Assembly: GCA_016584305.1 (NCBI GenBank)
Contig: JACEEZ010003549.1
Coordinates: 50,001 to 114,000 of the forward strand
DNA length: 64,000 nucleotides
From: Chionoecetes opilio
Taxonomy: Eukaryota; Arthropoda; Malacostraca; Decapoda; Majidae
Reading direction: 5' to 3'
The position numbers and the translations under genes are program-made. Position 1 is the stretch's first letter. The number at the start of each line of letters is the position of its first letter. The notes under the pieces were generated by a model. The model made no database searches. It was not told the origin of the DNA and saw nothing but the letters and a program-made list of their open reading frames with translations. This document shows, in pieces, positions 34,018 to 45,775 of the stretch.

Positions 34018-34440
34018 TGCAATGCTGGCCATCCTGAATGCTCCTCGCTGGACACGCATCGTCACCATGCTCGCAGAATGCAGACTCCCCACCATCAGAC
34101 ACCGCATCTACGCTAGAGCAGCACTAGCTATGGCCAGGTACCTCAAGACCCGCCCCAACTCCAGTCTTGCGGCCCACCTTCGCCACGGCTTCCAGCGTCC
34201 TTCGAATACCCGCCCCGATGGCGACTGGGTCCACGCCATGGCTGATGCTGCACGAGTGCTTGGAGTGGCTGACTTTGTCCGTTGTGATCCGGATCTGGCC
34301 GTCCCAGACCATTTTCCGCCGCCTCCTTGGGCCCCCAAGACCTTCCAGGTCATTTTCCCGTCTCGAACTCACCCAAAACAACAACTACCTGCCCTTCTCC
34401 GCCAAGAGAGTCTAGCCACAATCGCCCCTCTTTCTACTCC
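33890..34440 (+). pseudogene. LINE post-RT region
   Basis: Frame continuing RT after the shift: LFYIAAIRSLIDYCAPCLPVL, VAQNDAMLAILNAPRWTRIV and MLAECRLPTIRHRIYARAALA, the conserved connection between RT and RNase H in I/ingi-like elements. Ends without reaching RNase H in frame. Confidence 0.8.
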
Positions 34441-34448
34441 CGCCACCC

Positions 34449-35273
34449 GTGTCTGGTTCCGCATTTGTCAGTGGTGCTCTCCAGCGATCACTTCGTCTCC
34501 CTGACAATTCTTCTGCATTCCAAGCGGAACTTGTGGCGCTGCTATCTGCCCTTCACCATGCTTGTGAGTCACCCGTTCCTGAAATTCGCCTTTTCACTGA
34601 CTCACTCTCTGCTCTTCACTCCCTTAATGCTACCACCTTCAAAGACAATGTCCAACTCCTGTCTTCCACCCACCATCATCTCCTGACATTGTATCGCCTA
34701 AACGCAGATGTTTTCCTTCATTGGGTGCCAAGCCATGTCGGTGTATCTGTTAACGAACGAGCAGACGAGGCAGCACGCAGAGCCAGCACAGCGCCGGAAG
34801 TTACCTTTCCCCTCCTCCCCAGCTACGCCCAGATAAAGTCTTCTGTCAACCGAGCTGCTCTTCAGGCCTCCCAACTTCTTCTCAACGACGCTGTGGAGCA
34901 TGGCTCTCGTTCTGCCACATGTTACATCACAGCCAACAGACAAACGCCTAACCTCTACCTTTCTCGGTTCACTCCACCTGTAGTACGACAGCTGGTCCGA
35001 CTAAGCTTCCATTGCTCCACCCAAATACTTGGTGATGCCCCTGCCCCCTGTCCTCACTGTTTCGCAGAGCCACAAAATCCCCTTGAGCACTACCTGCCCA
35101 GCATCCCACTCACTTCGCCATCTGATCCCTGCCTCCCCAGAGCCGGATTATGTACGGGCTGCACGTGTCGTTGCCTCCTCACCTTTACCTACGCTCGCTG
35201 CCCTTGTTTCCTCCTACCCTCCCCCCCGTTAACATTTATAAATACCGAAGACTATGACGGGCTTTATATTTAG
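34449..35273 (+). pseudogene. LINE RNase H domain (first motif missing)
   Basis: SGSAFVSGALQRSLRLPDN, then FQAELVALLSALHHA (catalytic Glu), LFTDSLSALHSL (catalytic Asp) and HWVPSHVGVSVNERADEAA (His and final Asp). The opening TDGS motif, with the first catalytic Asp, should precede position 34449 but is absent or lost by a frameshift/deletion. It is followed by a Cys/His tail CPHCFAEPQNPLEH, a zinc-finger-like end typical of such LINEs. Normal domain order. Confidence 0.85.
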
Positions 35274-35323
35274 CCCGTGCTTCTCTCTTAAGAGAAAGCA
35301 ATAGGAAAAAAAAAAAAAAAAAA

Positions 35324-36309
35324 GCGCGTAGCGCCTTTCGCCCGCCGCTGGCCAGGTCACGCTGAGCCAGAGGGAACCGTGGCTCACCCGGCTCAGGAGT
35401 AATGCATTAATGTGCTTTTAGGCGTTATCAGGTGCCGCTGGGATTACTGAGCGTATAGTGTTTTATGAGTAAAATATTTTTTGGTTATCATTAAGCTGTT
35501 ACTGTATTTTCTTATATATATATATATATTTTTTTTTTTTCCATGATGTGGTATGGGTTGTTAGGGTTACGGAGCACCAGGTGAGTCAGGGTTCCGCGTC
35601 TCTGCCTCCGCGCGCCTCGCGGCTGCAGGTCTTCCTTCACTCCTCTGTGTCGGGAGTGGGTAACCTCAACGCTAAAATGAAGCCACGGTACACCCATTAC
35701 TTTTCATAAGAATTCCACAGCATGTAATTCTCTAGGAGGGAGTTTAATACACACTCAGCCAACGCTCAAGCACGCTTCTTCTTCTTTATATATAAGTTAT
35801 AATTGTATTAAATAGTGCCTCTTTATGGCGGATAGGTATAAATATCGCTCAGTGGTGTCGAGGGTCGGGGTTCAGGCTTCGGTGATACAGAGCCTCGCCT
35901 CGCAGCAGCCCACGCTACTCTTTTTCAGCGAGGAGGGAAAAATATATGATATTGCTTAAATATGAACGCAGCCATGCATGAACCAAAACAGAACACATAC
36001 GTGCCTCGTACGGTGAACTATTTCAAGCAGCTGAGCAGCAACCCCTCTTCCCCCATTCACCGGGAGGAGCCGAGGGGGGGAAGACACCAACCAGAGGGGA
36101 GGTGGTTCAGGCCGGGTGGATCGAGTGCTTCGAGCCCCTTGCTGGTCCACTGTTCCACAAGGCGGTAGCAGCACAACCTGTGTCAGACTGCATGTTATTG
36201 TCAGTGTTCTCGATACATTATTGTCAGTGTTCTCGATACAGATACATTTATGCACAAGAAACACCTCGGAACTCATGGTGGAGCTAGAACAAAACTTAGG
36301 AACAACCCA
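35324..36309. other. Unassigned sequence
   Basis: No gene identified. Contains a short AT/T run at 35516-35540. Open frames at 35956-36385 are partly microsatellite. Confidence 0.4.
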
Positions 36310-36358
36310 CACGCACGCACACACGCACGTACGCACACACACACACACACACACACAC
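36310..36358. repeat. (AC)n microsatellite
   Basis: AC-rich run, impure at its left end (ACGC). Confidence 0.9.
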
Positions 36359-38278
36359 ATCAGTTATTACCAGTGGTGGGTTTGACGCTTCACCGCCTTC
36401 AGTACCTCACGATCTCGGTGCTCGGAGCAATGACGGCGTTGCCAGCCTCCGCCGGGCCTGTTTACACCTTGTTATCGACGCGGGTAAACATGAACAACAC
36501 TCCGCCAGCCTCGCACACACCCGCATTTTACGGTCAACTCGGGGAAGCTTGGAATGGCTATTCCGTCCACCCTCTAGAGATCCTTCACTTTCTGCTCTAA
36601 CTTTTGAGTTTTTATATTTACCCTTTTTGTCCGTTTTTTCCTCGAGCTACTTTACTTACTATGTACACAGCTCACGCCGAAGCAGACCTGACGTGCAGCA
36701 GCAACAGCAGCAGCGGAGGCAGTAGCAGCAGCAGATAACAGCAGCAGCAACAGCAGATAGGGCGGCGACAATGGCAGCGGCAGCGTCCATAACGTTTCAA
36801 CGCAATAATCTTATCTGTGTTATCCTGTTTTCCACGTGGAGTTGGTCACGGATTACCAGACGCCGTTATCTCCTTGAGTGTCAGGTGATGGAGATCGAGG
36901 GATTTGTTCTTATCTTCAACTTCATATTTGATATCACGGCGGCGGGACACATTCAGGACCTCCATTGCAGCTTTATTCTCTCTAGATAATCAACATGTTA
37001 TCTGATTCACTTCTTAGTTTCCTTTGACGATATAACATTTTTATTCAGCACTGCACACTTTGTTTCTCGTGACTGCTTTTTTCAGGCTTTTTCCACAACC
37101 CATTGTTCATACCTCCACAAAACACACTGCATTTTGTACACATTTTTACGTATCTAGATTTTCTTTGATAACTTAAGACTTTCGACTCAGTATATTAATA
37201 TACCAGTCTTGTAATATGCAGATATAATTTCTTTATTATTTTCTCTATTTTTCTCTTGTTTCTAACACTCTTTTATTCGTGCATTAATCTCTTAACACAT
37301 AACCGTCTGTAATGTATTGTACTACTCTCGCAGCAAACATAATTTTAAAAAAATCTCCAATATATACTATATTTTCTTTATTCAAGTGTGACCAGACTAG
37401 ACTTGTCAATCCAAGCCAACATCATCTTCATGTAATCACCAATTGTTATGCTTTTTCATTCACTGCGGACTTTTTTCCCATCATATGAGTCGCAACTTGG
37501 TACATCACACGCACGCACACAAGCACGCACATACATGCCCGCCACACTCATTTTTCCCTCCTGAAGTGAACGTTTGGAGTCATAGGTCAAACTCAAAACA
37601 AATCACTTGTTAAGGCCACTCCCTCGCTCATTTCCAGCGTCTCAGGTCACCCATGAAGTACCAGCACCACGGAGTCACAGCTTCCACTACTAGTCACTTG
37701 TCCCGCCTCGCCTCACGCCTCCCAGCCAGCGCCTAGTGTGTTCAGCGCCGCCACGTAAACAAACCACAGGACTTAATCAGCGGGTCCTCCTCCTTACCTG
37801 GCTCGTGCTGTCGCTCTGGTCTGCTGCGTCGCTCCTTGTCGTGTTTCTGGGTCCCCTGGTGGCGGCCTATGAGGGGCGGGTGTAGGGGGCTCCAGGGCCA
37901 GGCCAGGTGATCGCTTCTTTCCCGCGGTGTCAAGCCCACTACACCCACAGAGCTGGCTATAGCTTGGGCCACTGGTGGGCTGAGGAGATACGTATGATAA
38001 AGGTAATAGGACTGTTAGGTGACTAACTGACTGACTGGTTAATTAGCTTAAATTATTTTCCCTGCCTGGTTATTTGGCAACATCCTCGTCCTTTTAAAAT
38101 TAATATTGATAAATATAAATGTTAAATATAAGTCTATCAAATTATGATTGAAAATATAAGTTTATGATTGATATTTATGCTTGAAATATAAGTTTATCAA
38201 ATGATCATTAATGTTTACCTTATACGAAACGCAAATATACTCACACTTATATCCTCACAAACATAATATATTTAGACA
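36359..38278. other. Unassigned sequence with CAG-rich patch
   Basis: Mostly unique-looking sequence. A CAGCAG/CAACAG-rich patch at about 36693-36760. No splice-supported coding region or domain recognised; short frames at 36402-36600 and 36771-36989 lack motifs. Confidence 0.4.
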
Positions 38279-38390
38279 CACTCACATACACACACACACA
38301 AACACACACACACACACACACACAAACACACACAAACACACACATACACACACACACGCACACACACACACACACACAGACACACACACA
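38279..38390. repeat. (CA)n microsatellite
   Basis: CA run with AAACA and CGCA interruptions. Confidence 0.95.
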
Positions 38391-38847
38391 AAAACGCTTT
38401 TTGAAGATGAATACATACACAGAGTCGCACGCACACAAAAGTTCACACATAAACTTAACAAGATCAAAAGGAGATACGCGACAATGGCAAACACACAGGG
38501 AAAAACCAAGTGTTGAAGTTAATTAAGTAGAGGAATACCTGAGAGGCGAGGGCGGGAGGAACAGGTGAGAGGGGTGGAGGGGAGGAAGGAAGGGATTGGG
38601 AGAGGGGGAGATTGAGAGAGGGAGAAAATTCAATTGTGAGGAAAGGAAAGAAGGGAATTAAAGGGGGTGAGAATAGAAAGGAAAATGCGGAGGAGAAATC
38701 AAGTGAGGTGAACAAAAAAAGAAGGATCTGCATTGAATTAAACCAAATAAATGATGAAGATGTGAAGATAAAAGTGTTGAATGTGAAGCAGAACGGAAGA
38801 GGAGGAGGAAGAGAGGGAGAGGTAAGCAGGAAGGCTAAACAGGATGC

Positions 38848-39020
<173 letters not shown>

Positions 39021-39486
39021 GAAGGGAAGAAGAGAACAAGTATAAGTATGATATGAGAGAGAATGAGAGAGAGGAGGAGAGACGCGAGGAGCGAGAGAAG
39101 AGATTATTAATATAAGGTGTGAAAGTTACAAGAACCAGAAAACGCCTACTCTACCGTCATTCTTTGCACGATGATATGGTGACGGAGGCGCCAAGTGGTG
39201 ACCGCGAGGTGTTCTCTGCCGTGAAAAATGTAAAACTTGAATGCAAATGTGTAAAGTTATTCTTATTACGTTATTAGTGTCTCGGAAGCTAGCCTCTGGG
39301 GTCATTTTTGTCCGTATGAAATATTTTTTTTTAAGAGGAGGAAGAGTGTTGCAAATATATATAAAATGGAAGAAAACTCATTTAAAAACATCGAACTTCA
39401 TTTTGGTTTAAAATTCATTATTTTTTAACTCCAGAAACATTCTCATTAAAGTAATACAAACTATGACCAAAAACCTTCCCCCAATA

Positions 39487-39564
39487 GAAGTGGTAGTAGT
39501 AACAGTAGTAGTAGTATTGGTAGTAATAGTAGTAGTAGTAGTAGTATAGTAGTAGTAGTAGTAG

Positions 39565-39598
<34 letters not shown>

Positions 39599-39632
39599 TT
39601 ATTATTATTATTAGTAGTAGTAGTAGTAGTAG
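39487..39632. repeat. (GTA)n microsatellite
   Basis: GTA/TAG trinucleotide array with ATT interruptions. Confidence 0.9.
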
Positions 39633-39746
39633 TACTAGGGGAAACTTCAGAAATTCCACTTCAGAAAAAATATAGGTACACAATATCAAAAAATACAATA
39701 AGAAAGTATGATTTTTTTTTATTGGTTTCACACTCCCAAGCAGACC

Positions 39747-39950
39747 GCCTCCCTCCCTCCCTCCCTCCCTCCCTCCCTCTCGTTCTCCCAACCAACTAGG
39801 TGAAAAGGAGCCGTTGGCTGTATTTACATAGTTCCATGTAAATATTATAAGGAGGTGGGCAAGAGCGATAAGAAGGAAGGAAGAGAGAGAGAGGAAGAAA
39901 GGAAGGAAGGAAGGAAGGAACGAAGGAAGGAAGTAAGGAAGGAAGGAAGA
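39747..39950. repeat. (CCCT)n and (GGAA)n tracts
   Basis: CCCT tetranucleotide run at 39747-39779 and GGAA-type run at about 39868-39950, then a TG run at 40000-40040. Confidence 0.85.
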
Positions 39951-40231
39951 AATGCGTGATAATTTGAGAAAATATCTATAATAATATAAGCGAAAGTGTG
40001 TCTGTGTGTGTGTGTGTTCGTGTCTGTGTGTGTGTGTGTCCGCGCTAAATTCCGCCCCCCGTGGCACAATCTTATCATATGGCACAGTTTTGGAACCAGC
40101 TCGACCAGGGGCACATTATAAGCCCACTTATGGGATGATCCAATCACTTTTTTTTTTTTCTTTTTTAGTAGCCTATTAGCGAGAATTATGAAAAAAAAAT
40201 GTGGGTTGCGAGAATTGAGGAAACCTTGATG

Positions 40232-40615
40232 TAGGGTGATGGGTAATGGCCCTAATGGGTGAGTGAATGGGTGGGTGATGGGTAATGGGTGTTGGGTGAT
40301 GGGTGAGTGAATGGGGGGGGGGGGTGATGGGGGGGGTGATGTGTGATGGGTGTGGGAATAGGTGGGGTGTGATGGGTAATGGGTGAGTGAATGGGTGTGT
40401 GGTGATGGGTAATGGGTGAGTGAATGGGTGGGGGTAATGGGCTGGGGGTGATAGGTGATGGGTGAGGGAATAGGTGGGGGGTGATGGGTAATGGGTGAGT
40501 GAATGGGTGTGGATGATGGGTAATGGGTGAGTGAATGGGTGGGGGGTGATGGGTAATGGGTGAGTGAATGGGTGGGAGGTGATGGGTAATGGGTGAGTGA
40601 ATGGGTTGGGGGTGA
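40232..40615. repeat. G-rich minisatellite, about 32-34 bp unit
   Basis: About ten units built on GATGGGTAATGGGTGAGTGAATGGGTG with variants and a run of G at 40314-40332. The plus strand is extremely G/T-biased. Pro/His-rich frames on the minus strand are artefacts. Confidence 0.9.
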
Positions 40616-40671
40616 TGTGAATAGGTTGGCGTTAATACATACATCTCTACATCCATGATTTCAGGAAAGTT

Positions 40672-41085
40672 AGAAGGGGCTATCTGGAGAGTCTGTGTTT
40701 GGTGGGCCGAGGCCACCTAACACAGTGGGCAAGCCCATCCCTCACAGGAGCTAGCCAAAAAGTCCGCCCGGAGGGCGGCTTTGAGGCTAGTACTCTATAA
40801 ACTCAAACTCTACACTTGAGTAGGAGCTAGCTGAGAAGAGGATGAAGAGGAGGATTAAGAAGAAGAGGATGAGGTAATGAAGGGGGTATAGGTAGAGGAA
40901 AGGAAGAGGAAAGGAAGATGGATACCAAAAAAATATTGGATAGATATATAAAATACTATATTGTAATAGCAGAAAGGGTGCCCTACGGGCACCTTTCTCC
41001 TAGCTCCTGCGAAGGGCTGTGGGCCTGCGGTCCACTGTGGGCCTGCGGCCCAATGGGGGGCCTGCGGCCATGTTATGTTATGTTG
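40672..41085. other. Probable retroposon tails with GC hairpins
   Basis: Contains CCGCCC-GGA-GGGCGG (40764-40778) and GTGCCC-TAC-GGGCAC (40978-40992) hairpins, each near a TAGCTCCT/GAGCTAGC motif, then a GGCCTGCGGCC-rich patch. Similar hairpins occur in the 123-bp LTR insert and the end of the LINE at 35.3 kb. Likely 3' ends of non-LTR elements; not proven. Confidence 0.45.
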
Positions 41086-41133
41086 ATACTTCTTAGTGAA
41101 TTACCTAATTAGTGAAGGAAGTGAGAAAAACTC

Positions 41134-41422
41134 TTCCATCCATCCAAGTCGACCACGGCCAACAAATTTGGACTACAAAATCAAGTCTCTATCTCTCACG
41201 GTTTAACCGCTACATCTGTTTTTAGGTTGTTTTTGCTTGCCACGCCCACCGGGGTCGGACACGCCCCTCAAAACATCTTCCATCCCCCCAAGTCGATCAC
41301 GGACAACAACTTTGGACTACAGTGTCATGTTTGTATCTCGCACGGTTTAGCAGCCACAGCCGTGTTTAGGTTGTTTTTGCTGGCCACGCTCACCAGGGTC
41401 GGCCACACCCATCGAAACATAG
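41134..41422. repeat. Two-unit tandem repeat, 145-bp period
   Basis: 41134-41278 and 41279-41422 align along their lengths (CCAAGTCGAYCACGG, TTTGGACTACA, TTTAGGTTGTTTTTGCT, CACGC) with roughly 75% identity by eye. Confidence 0.8.
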
Positions 41423-41539
41423 CCTATGTTCTCCGCTAGGTCATGAGGATTCCAAATATGTGCGGCATGTGGGGTTTTGGCCATCTGTAGCCGAGTCTAT
41501 AACGAACATACAGACACACAGACAGACACAGACAATTTT

Positions 41540-41541
41540 TT

Positions 41542-41596
<55 letters not shown>

Positions 41597-41607
41597 TATA
41601 TATATAT
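41540..41607. repeat. (AT)n microsatellite
   Basis: AT run with one AA interruption. Confidence 0.95.
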
Positions 41608-41679
41608 TAAAGTAAAGGATAAGAGTATGACGACGCAAAGGAAATGGAACTGCAGGTAGAGAAATAGAAGAGGAAGATG

Positions 41680-41910
41680 AGACCAGATGGAACAGGAAGA
41701 AAAGGAAGATGAGTAGAAGAGGAGGAAGAGAGAAAGAAAAGGAAAAAGAAAAAGAAGAGTGGCATATGTAAAAATGACGAAAAAAAATAGAAAATATGTC
41801 AGGAAAAGTAGGAACAACAGGAGAAGAAGGAAAAAAAGGCATTCGAAGAAGAGAGAAGGTGGAGAGGACAAGAAGAAAAGGAGGGCGAGAGGAAGAGGGG
41901 AAGAGGAAGG
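41680..41910. repeat. Purine-rich (GAA/GGA) tract
   Basis: GAAGA/GGAAA-rich stretch, almost purine-only on the plus strand. No gene. Confidence 0.8.
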
Positions 41911-42130
41911 TATAGTCACAAAGTTACAGAAAAATCACTCATAAAAGCTGTCCAGAGGGGGCGAACGGCGAGGTGTAAAGTGGGCGTTGTGTGGCATGGG
42001 CGTAGGGGCGAGGGTGGCGGCTGGCGGCAGTGGGCGGGTCGTACCTTTACGGGGTCGTGGTCAGTAGATTCAAAACTTTTTGAAGGTCTAAAGGAGTTGA
42101 GACATGGGGATCCAGAGACTAGGCAGACAC

Positions 42131-42282
<152 letters not shown>

Positions 42283-42355
42283 ACAGCATCCATACATGAG
42301 AAAACTTTGTGAATGTATATGTGTGTTTACTTTATTACAGAGGGATTTTAATTCA

Positions 42356-42377
42356 AACACACACACACACACACACA

Positions 42378-42427
<50 letters not shown>

Positions 42428-42451
42428 ACATATATACACTCATTCACACAT

Positions 42452-42539
<88 letters not shown>
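42356..42539. repeat. (CA)n microsatellite
   Basis: Two CA runs around a short TATATACACTCATT interruption at about 42421-42450. Only about 80 bp from the preceding GA tract. Confidence 0.95.
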
Positions 42540-42540
<1 letters not shown>

Positions 42541-42722
42541 ACCTAAACCACCAAAACAGGAATAACATAAATAAAAAAAAGCAGATGACAAATCTTTTTA
42601 GAAAAAGAAAAACTAAAATAAGAACACAAAAAAAAACTACACACACATCAAACAATGAGTAAGCAGAACATGCAACACAAAACAAAACAGAAAAGACAAA
42701 AAAAATGCAGAGAATATATTTA

Positions 42723-43100
42723 TCTATACATCCATTCAGCCATCCATACATCCATCCAGTCAGCCATCCATACATCCATCCAGTCAGCCATCCATATATA
42801 CATCTATTCAGCCAGTCAGTCATCCATACATACATCCAGTCAGCTATCCATACATCCAGTCAGCCATCATACATACTTCCAGTCAGCCAGTCAACCAGTC
42901 AATGATCCATGCATAAATCCAGTCAGCAAGTCAGACATCCATGCATACATCCAATCAAACAGTCAATTGTACATCTATACATATAGTCAACCATCCACAC
43001 ATACATCCAACCAACGAGCAAACCATACTTACATACATTCAGTCAACCTGTCAGTCATCCATACATACATCCAATCAGCCAGTCAACCATCCATACCTAT
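42723..43100. repeat. CATC/CAGTCAGC minisatellite, block 1
   Basis: Irregular units of about 28-32 bp built on CATCCATACATACATCCAGTCAGCCAGT. The same repeat forms block 2 at 45085-45775. Confidence 0.9.
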
Positions 43101-43790
43101 ATAATGAGCTGGAATGACTTTTAATTAAATCTACCCCTCCCTCAAAGTCTCTGGGCATGCTTTACCAAAAACTCGCTCACTTCACTTCAAACACACTGTA
43201 GTTATTGTTAATGAATCTCCTGCTCTGTGGATAAACAAACATAACATGCGTGCAAAGAATGATAGTTTACTTTTTACCGGTTTCAAAACACAATTATTGA
43301 ACATCACCGACACACCTCACTTCCACATACCATGCACAAACCAACCAGGCACTGGTTATGTCCTCAGCACACGAACAGTAACTCTGACTATAACTCCTCC
43401 GCTCCTACCACTTCACATCACCTTCCTGCGACAAATGCTCGCAGCCTGCTGGTCCCTTCTCTGTTAAAGCCAGCCTTCACAATATCCATTCTTGGTCTAC
43501 AACAACACTTCAGTCATACACGGCTCCAGCCAAGGATAATATCCTTTCCGATAATCGCCCAACAATCTCCGCGACCATTGCGAGGCCAGGCTAGCAGCCA
43601 GGAGGGGGAGGAAGGAGAAGAAAGAGTAGGAGGAATAGGAGGAGGCGAAAGAGGAGTTATACTACAAACAGGAAGATATTGCGGCCGTGTTCAAGCGAGA
43701 AGAAGCGAGTTTTGAGTGGGAAATGAAAGTGAGTGAAGTGAGAGTGAGTGCTATAAATGAAATAGCGAGAGAAAAAGAAGAGATAGTAGA
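43101..43790. other. Unassigned sequence
   Basis: No gene identified. Purine-rich near its right end. Confidence 0.4.
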
Positions 43791-43792
43791 AG

Positions 43793-43819
43793 AGAGAGAG
43801 GAGGAGAGGAGGAGAAGAG

Positions 43820-43905
<86 letters not shown>

Positions 43906-43928
43906 TAGAGAGAGAGAGAAGAGAGAGA

Positions 43929-43997
<69 letters not shown>
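43793..43997. repeat. (GA)n microsatellite
   Basis: GA tract with GGAGA slips and an AAGTAGA interruption at about 43902. Confidence 0.95.
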
Positions 43998-44000
<3 letters not shown>

Positions 44001-44057
44001 AAAAAAGAGATAGAGAGTAAAGACGTACGTAAACACACTCACTTCCACACACAAACT

Positions 44058-44059
<2 letters not shown>

Positions 44060-44091
<32 letters not shown>

Positions 44092-44155
44092 CAAACACAC
44101 ACACACACACACACACCATATGTAACAGACAGAAACATGATGCAACACACACACA
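44060..44155. repeat. (AC)n microsatellite
   Basis: AC runs interrupted by CGGACAA and a short unique segment. Confidence 0.9.
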
Positions 44156-44389
44156 CACGGTAAACCTTCCTCGGGACGCCTTTCTTGACACCTTTGATTG
44201 TTTACGTGATAAAAGCTCCACTATTTACGAGAAAGAGGAGGAGGAAGAAGGACAGAAAGGGGGAAGGGCAGAAGGGAAGTGAGGATAGGATAATCGTATT
44301 AACATAACCTGCAATAAAGGGTGTCAGAGAGGTTGGCGGTGGCAGGCGAGAATTGACACATATCTCATGGATAGGAAACATTCTTATTT

Positions 44390-44868
44390 TTTACGTTGGA
44401 GCCTATCGCGCCTATAGGCTAGTATTATTATTTTATTCATTTATTTTTCTTGATGGCTCAGGTGAGCCATGCAAGATTATGAAGGGTTGTAATGATTGGC
44501 CCTCGCCCGTGGTGGCGCAGGCTGGATTTTAATAGTGACACCTATGATATATAGGTGAGGGTTTGTTTTCTGCGTTGGTCAACCCTCAGTTCAGACTCAT
44601 GCTGCCACCTGGTGCTCCCCCTGCCGCACTTGAAGTCGCAGTCGAAAGAACAGGAATGCAGCACGCGGGTTTCTTTAGCCACTCGACAATGGATGGATTT
44701 ACAGTCGTTTCTTGGTGGGACTTGAACTCGGGACCTTGTGCTAACCTACCAGACTCTTGCTGACCGCGTTAAAGATGGCCGAAAGAGTTGCCCCCGGTAG
44801 GATTCGAACTCGGGACATCGAGATCATCACTCCAAGACGCTAACCACTCGGCCACCGCCGCCACCCAG
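44390..44868 (-). mobile_element. Dimeric tRNA-derived SINE, copy 1
   Basis: Minus strand. First tRNA-like head near 44868-44790 with GGTGGCCGAGTGGTTAGCG (A box, Ser/Leu-like) and CCGAGTTCGAATCC (B box); a second B box CCGAGTTCAAGTCCC near 44720-44735. The body then reads GGCAGCATGAGTCT, AGGTGTCACTATTAAAATCC, GCCTGCGCCACCA and GCCTATAGGCGCGATAGG. Body and second head match the SINE at 60686. Confidence 0.75.
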
Positions 44869-45084
44869 ATAGTAGGATGGAACACTAATGGAGTTTGAAT
44901 GGGCAATACGTATATCACGAAAGGTGCTTCTGATGGCAAATGGGAACAACATTTCAGGTGATATATCTGTGGCATTAACTCGAGTTTTACGCGTTTAAAT
45001 ATTATCTATACAGAATACTTGTTTGTTTTTCGTAGCTTAAAAATTACAAAATTTATCATAACCAAAATCTCTATATATGAATAT

Positions 45085-45775
45085 CAAAATACATACATAC
45101 ATACATCCAGTCAGCAAGTCAACTAGCCATACATACAGTGCCGGCAAAAAAATCTGTACATTTTTACGGTAAAAAAATATTTACATTCAAAATCCGCGCC
45201 ATGATTTGACATGCCATTCCCGCCCTAGAAAAGTGATAAGAGCTACTGATGACGTAGCAGCCTCTTCCCGCCTTTGACCTCCGTTCATCGCTCACCCAGC
45301 ACTCTGTAAGAGTGCTGGGTGAGTACTGTCACAACTGTCACCAACTGTAAGGAAATATCCAAAAATATAACTCATGAATGGTGAGGTTTTTTGTTTCATT
45401 GTCTTTGTAAAGATTTGTTTTGCCGGCACTGTACATCCAGCCAGTCAGCCAGTCAGTCATCCATACATACATCCAGTCAGCCAGTCAGTCATACATACAT
45501 ACATCCAGGCAGCTAGTCAGCCATCCATACATACATCCAGTCAACCAGTCAACCATCCCTATATAGATCCAGTCATCGAGTCAGCCATCCATACACACAT
45601 CCAGTCAACCAGTCAACCATCCATACATACATCCAGTCAGCCAGTCAACCATCCATACAAATATCCAGTCAGCCAGTCAACCATCCATACATACAGCCAG
45701 TCAGCCATCTAGCTAGCCAGTCAGCCATTCATCCATACCTTCAGTCAACAAGTCAACCATACATACATACAACCA
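45085..45775. repeat. CATC/CAGTCAGC minisatellite, block 2
   Basis: Same repeat family as block 1, units of about 28-32 bp, interrupted by a 296-bp MITE at 45136-45431. It terminates in a 55-bp near-perfect palindrome (45749-45803). Confidence 0.9.
45136..45431. mobile_element. Tc1/mariner-like MITE in minisatellite
   Basis: 296 bp flanked by TA on both sides (45134-45135 and 45432-45433). TIRs of about 20 bp begin CAGTGCCGGCAAAA. Internally, a perfect 15-bp-arm hairpin lies at 45291-45323 (CTCACCCAGCACTCT, loop GTA). No transposase. TA duplication and a CAGT-type TIR start are the basis for Tc1/mariner. Confidence 0.88.

Larger units (their letters stand above)
31771..35323 (+). mobile_element. 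I-superfamily-like LINE with RNase H
   Basis: 5'-truncated non-LTR element, plus strand: partial AP-like endonuclease, RT, then an RNase H domain, a 3' hairpin (ACGGGCT, 8-nt loop, AGCCCGT; 35257-35278) and poly(A) at 35306-35323. An RNase H after RT is a feature of the I/R1 group of LINEs. It borders gag of Gypsy element 2 at 31770. The sequence after its poly(A) does not read as gag, and no target duplication is visible, so a deletion or rearrangement accompanied it. Confidence 0.88.

Noticed and set aside
36102..36600. Candidate host exon near 36.1-36.6 kb
   Set aside because: Frames of 60-116 codons include an (AC)n run, contain no domain and lack clear splice-site support.
42723..45775. 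CRISPR-like regularly repeated array
   Set aside because: Units vary in length and sequence, no constant repeat with unique spacers, and the genome is eukaryotic. It is a minisatellite.
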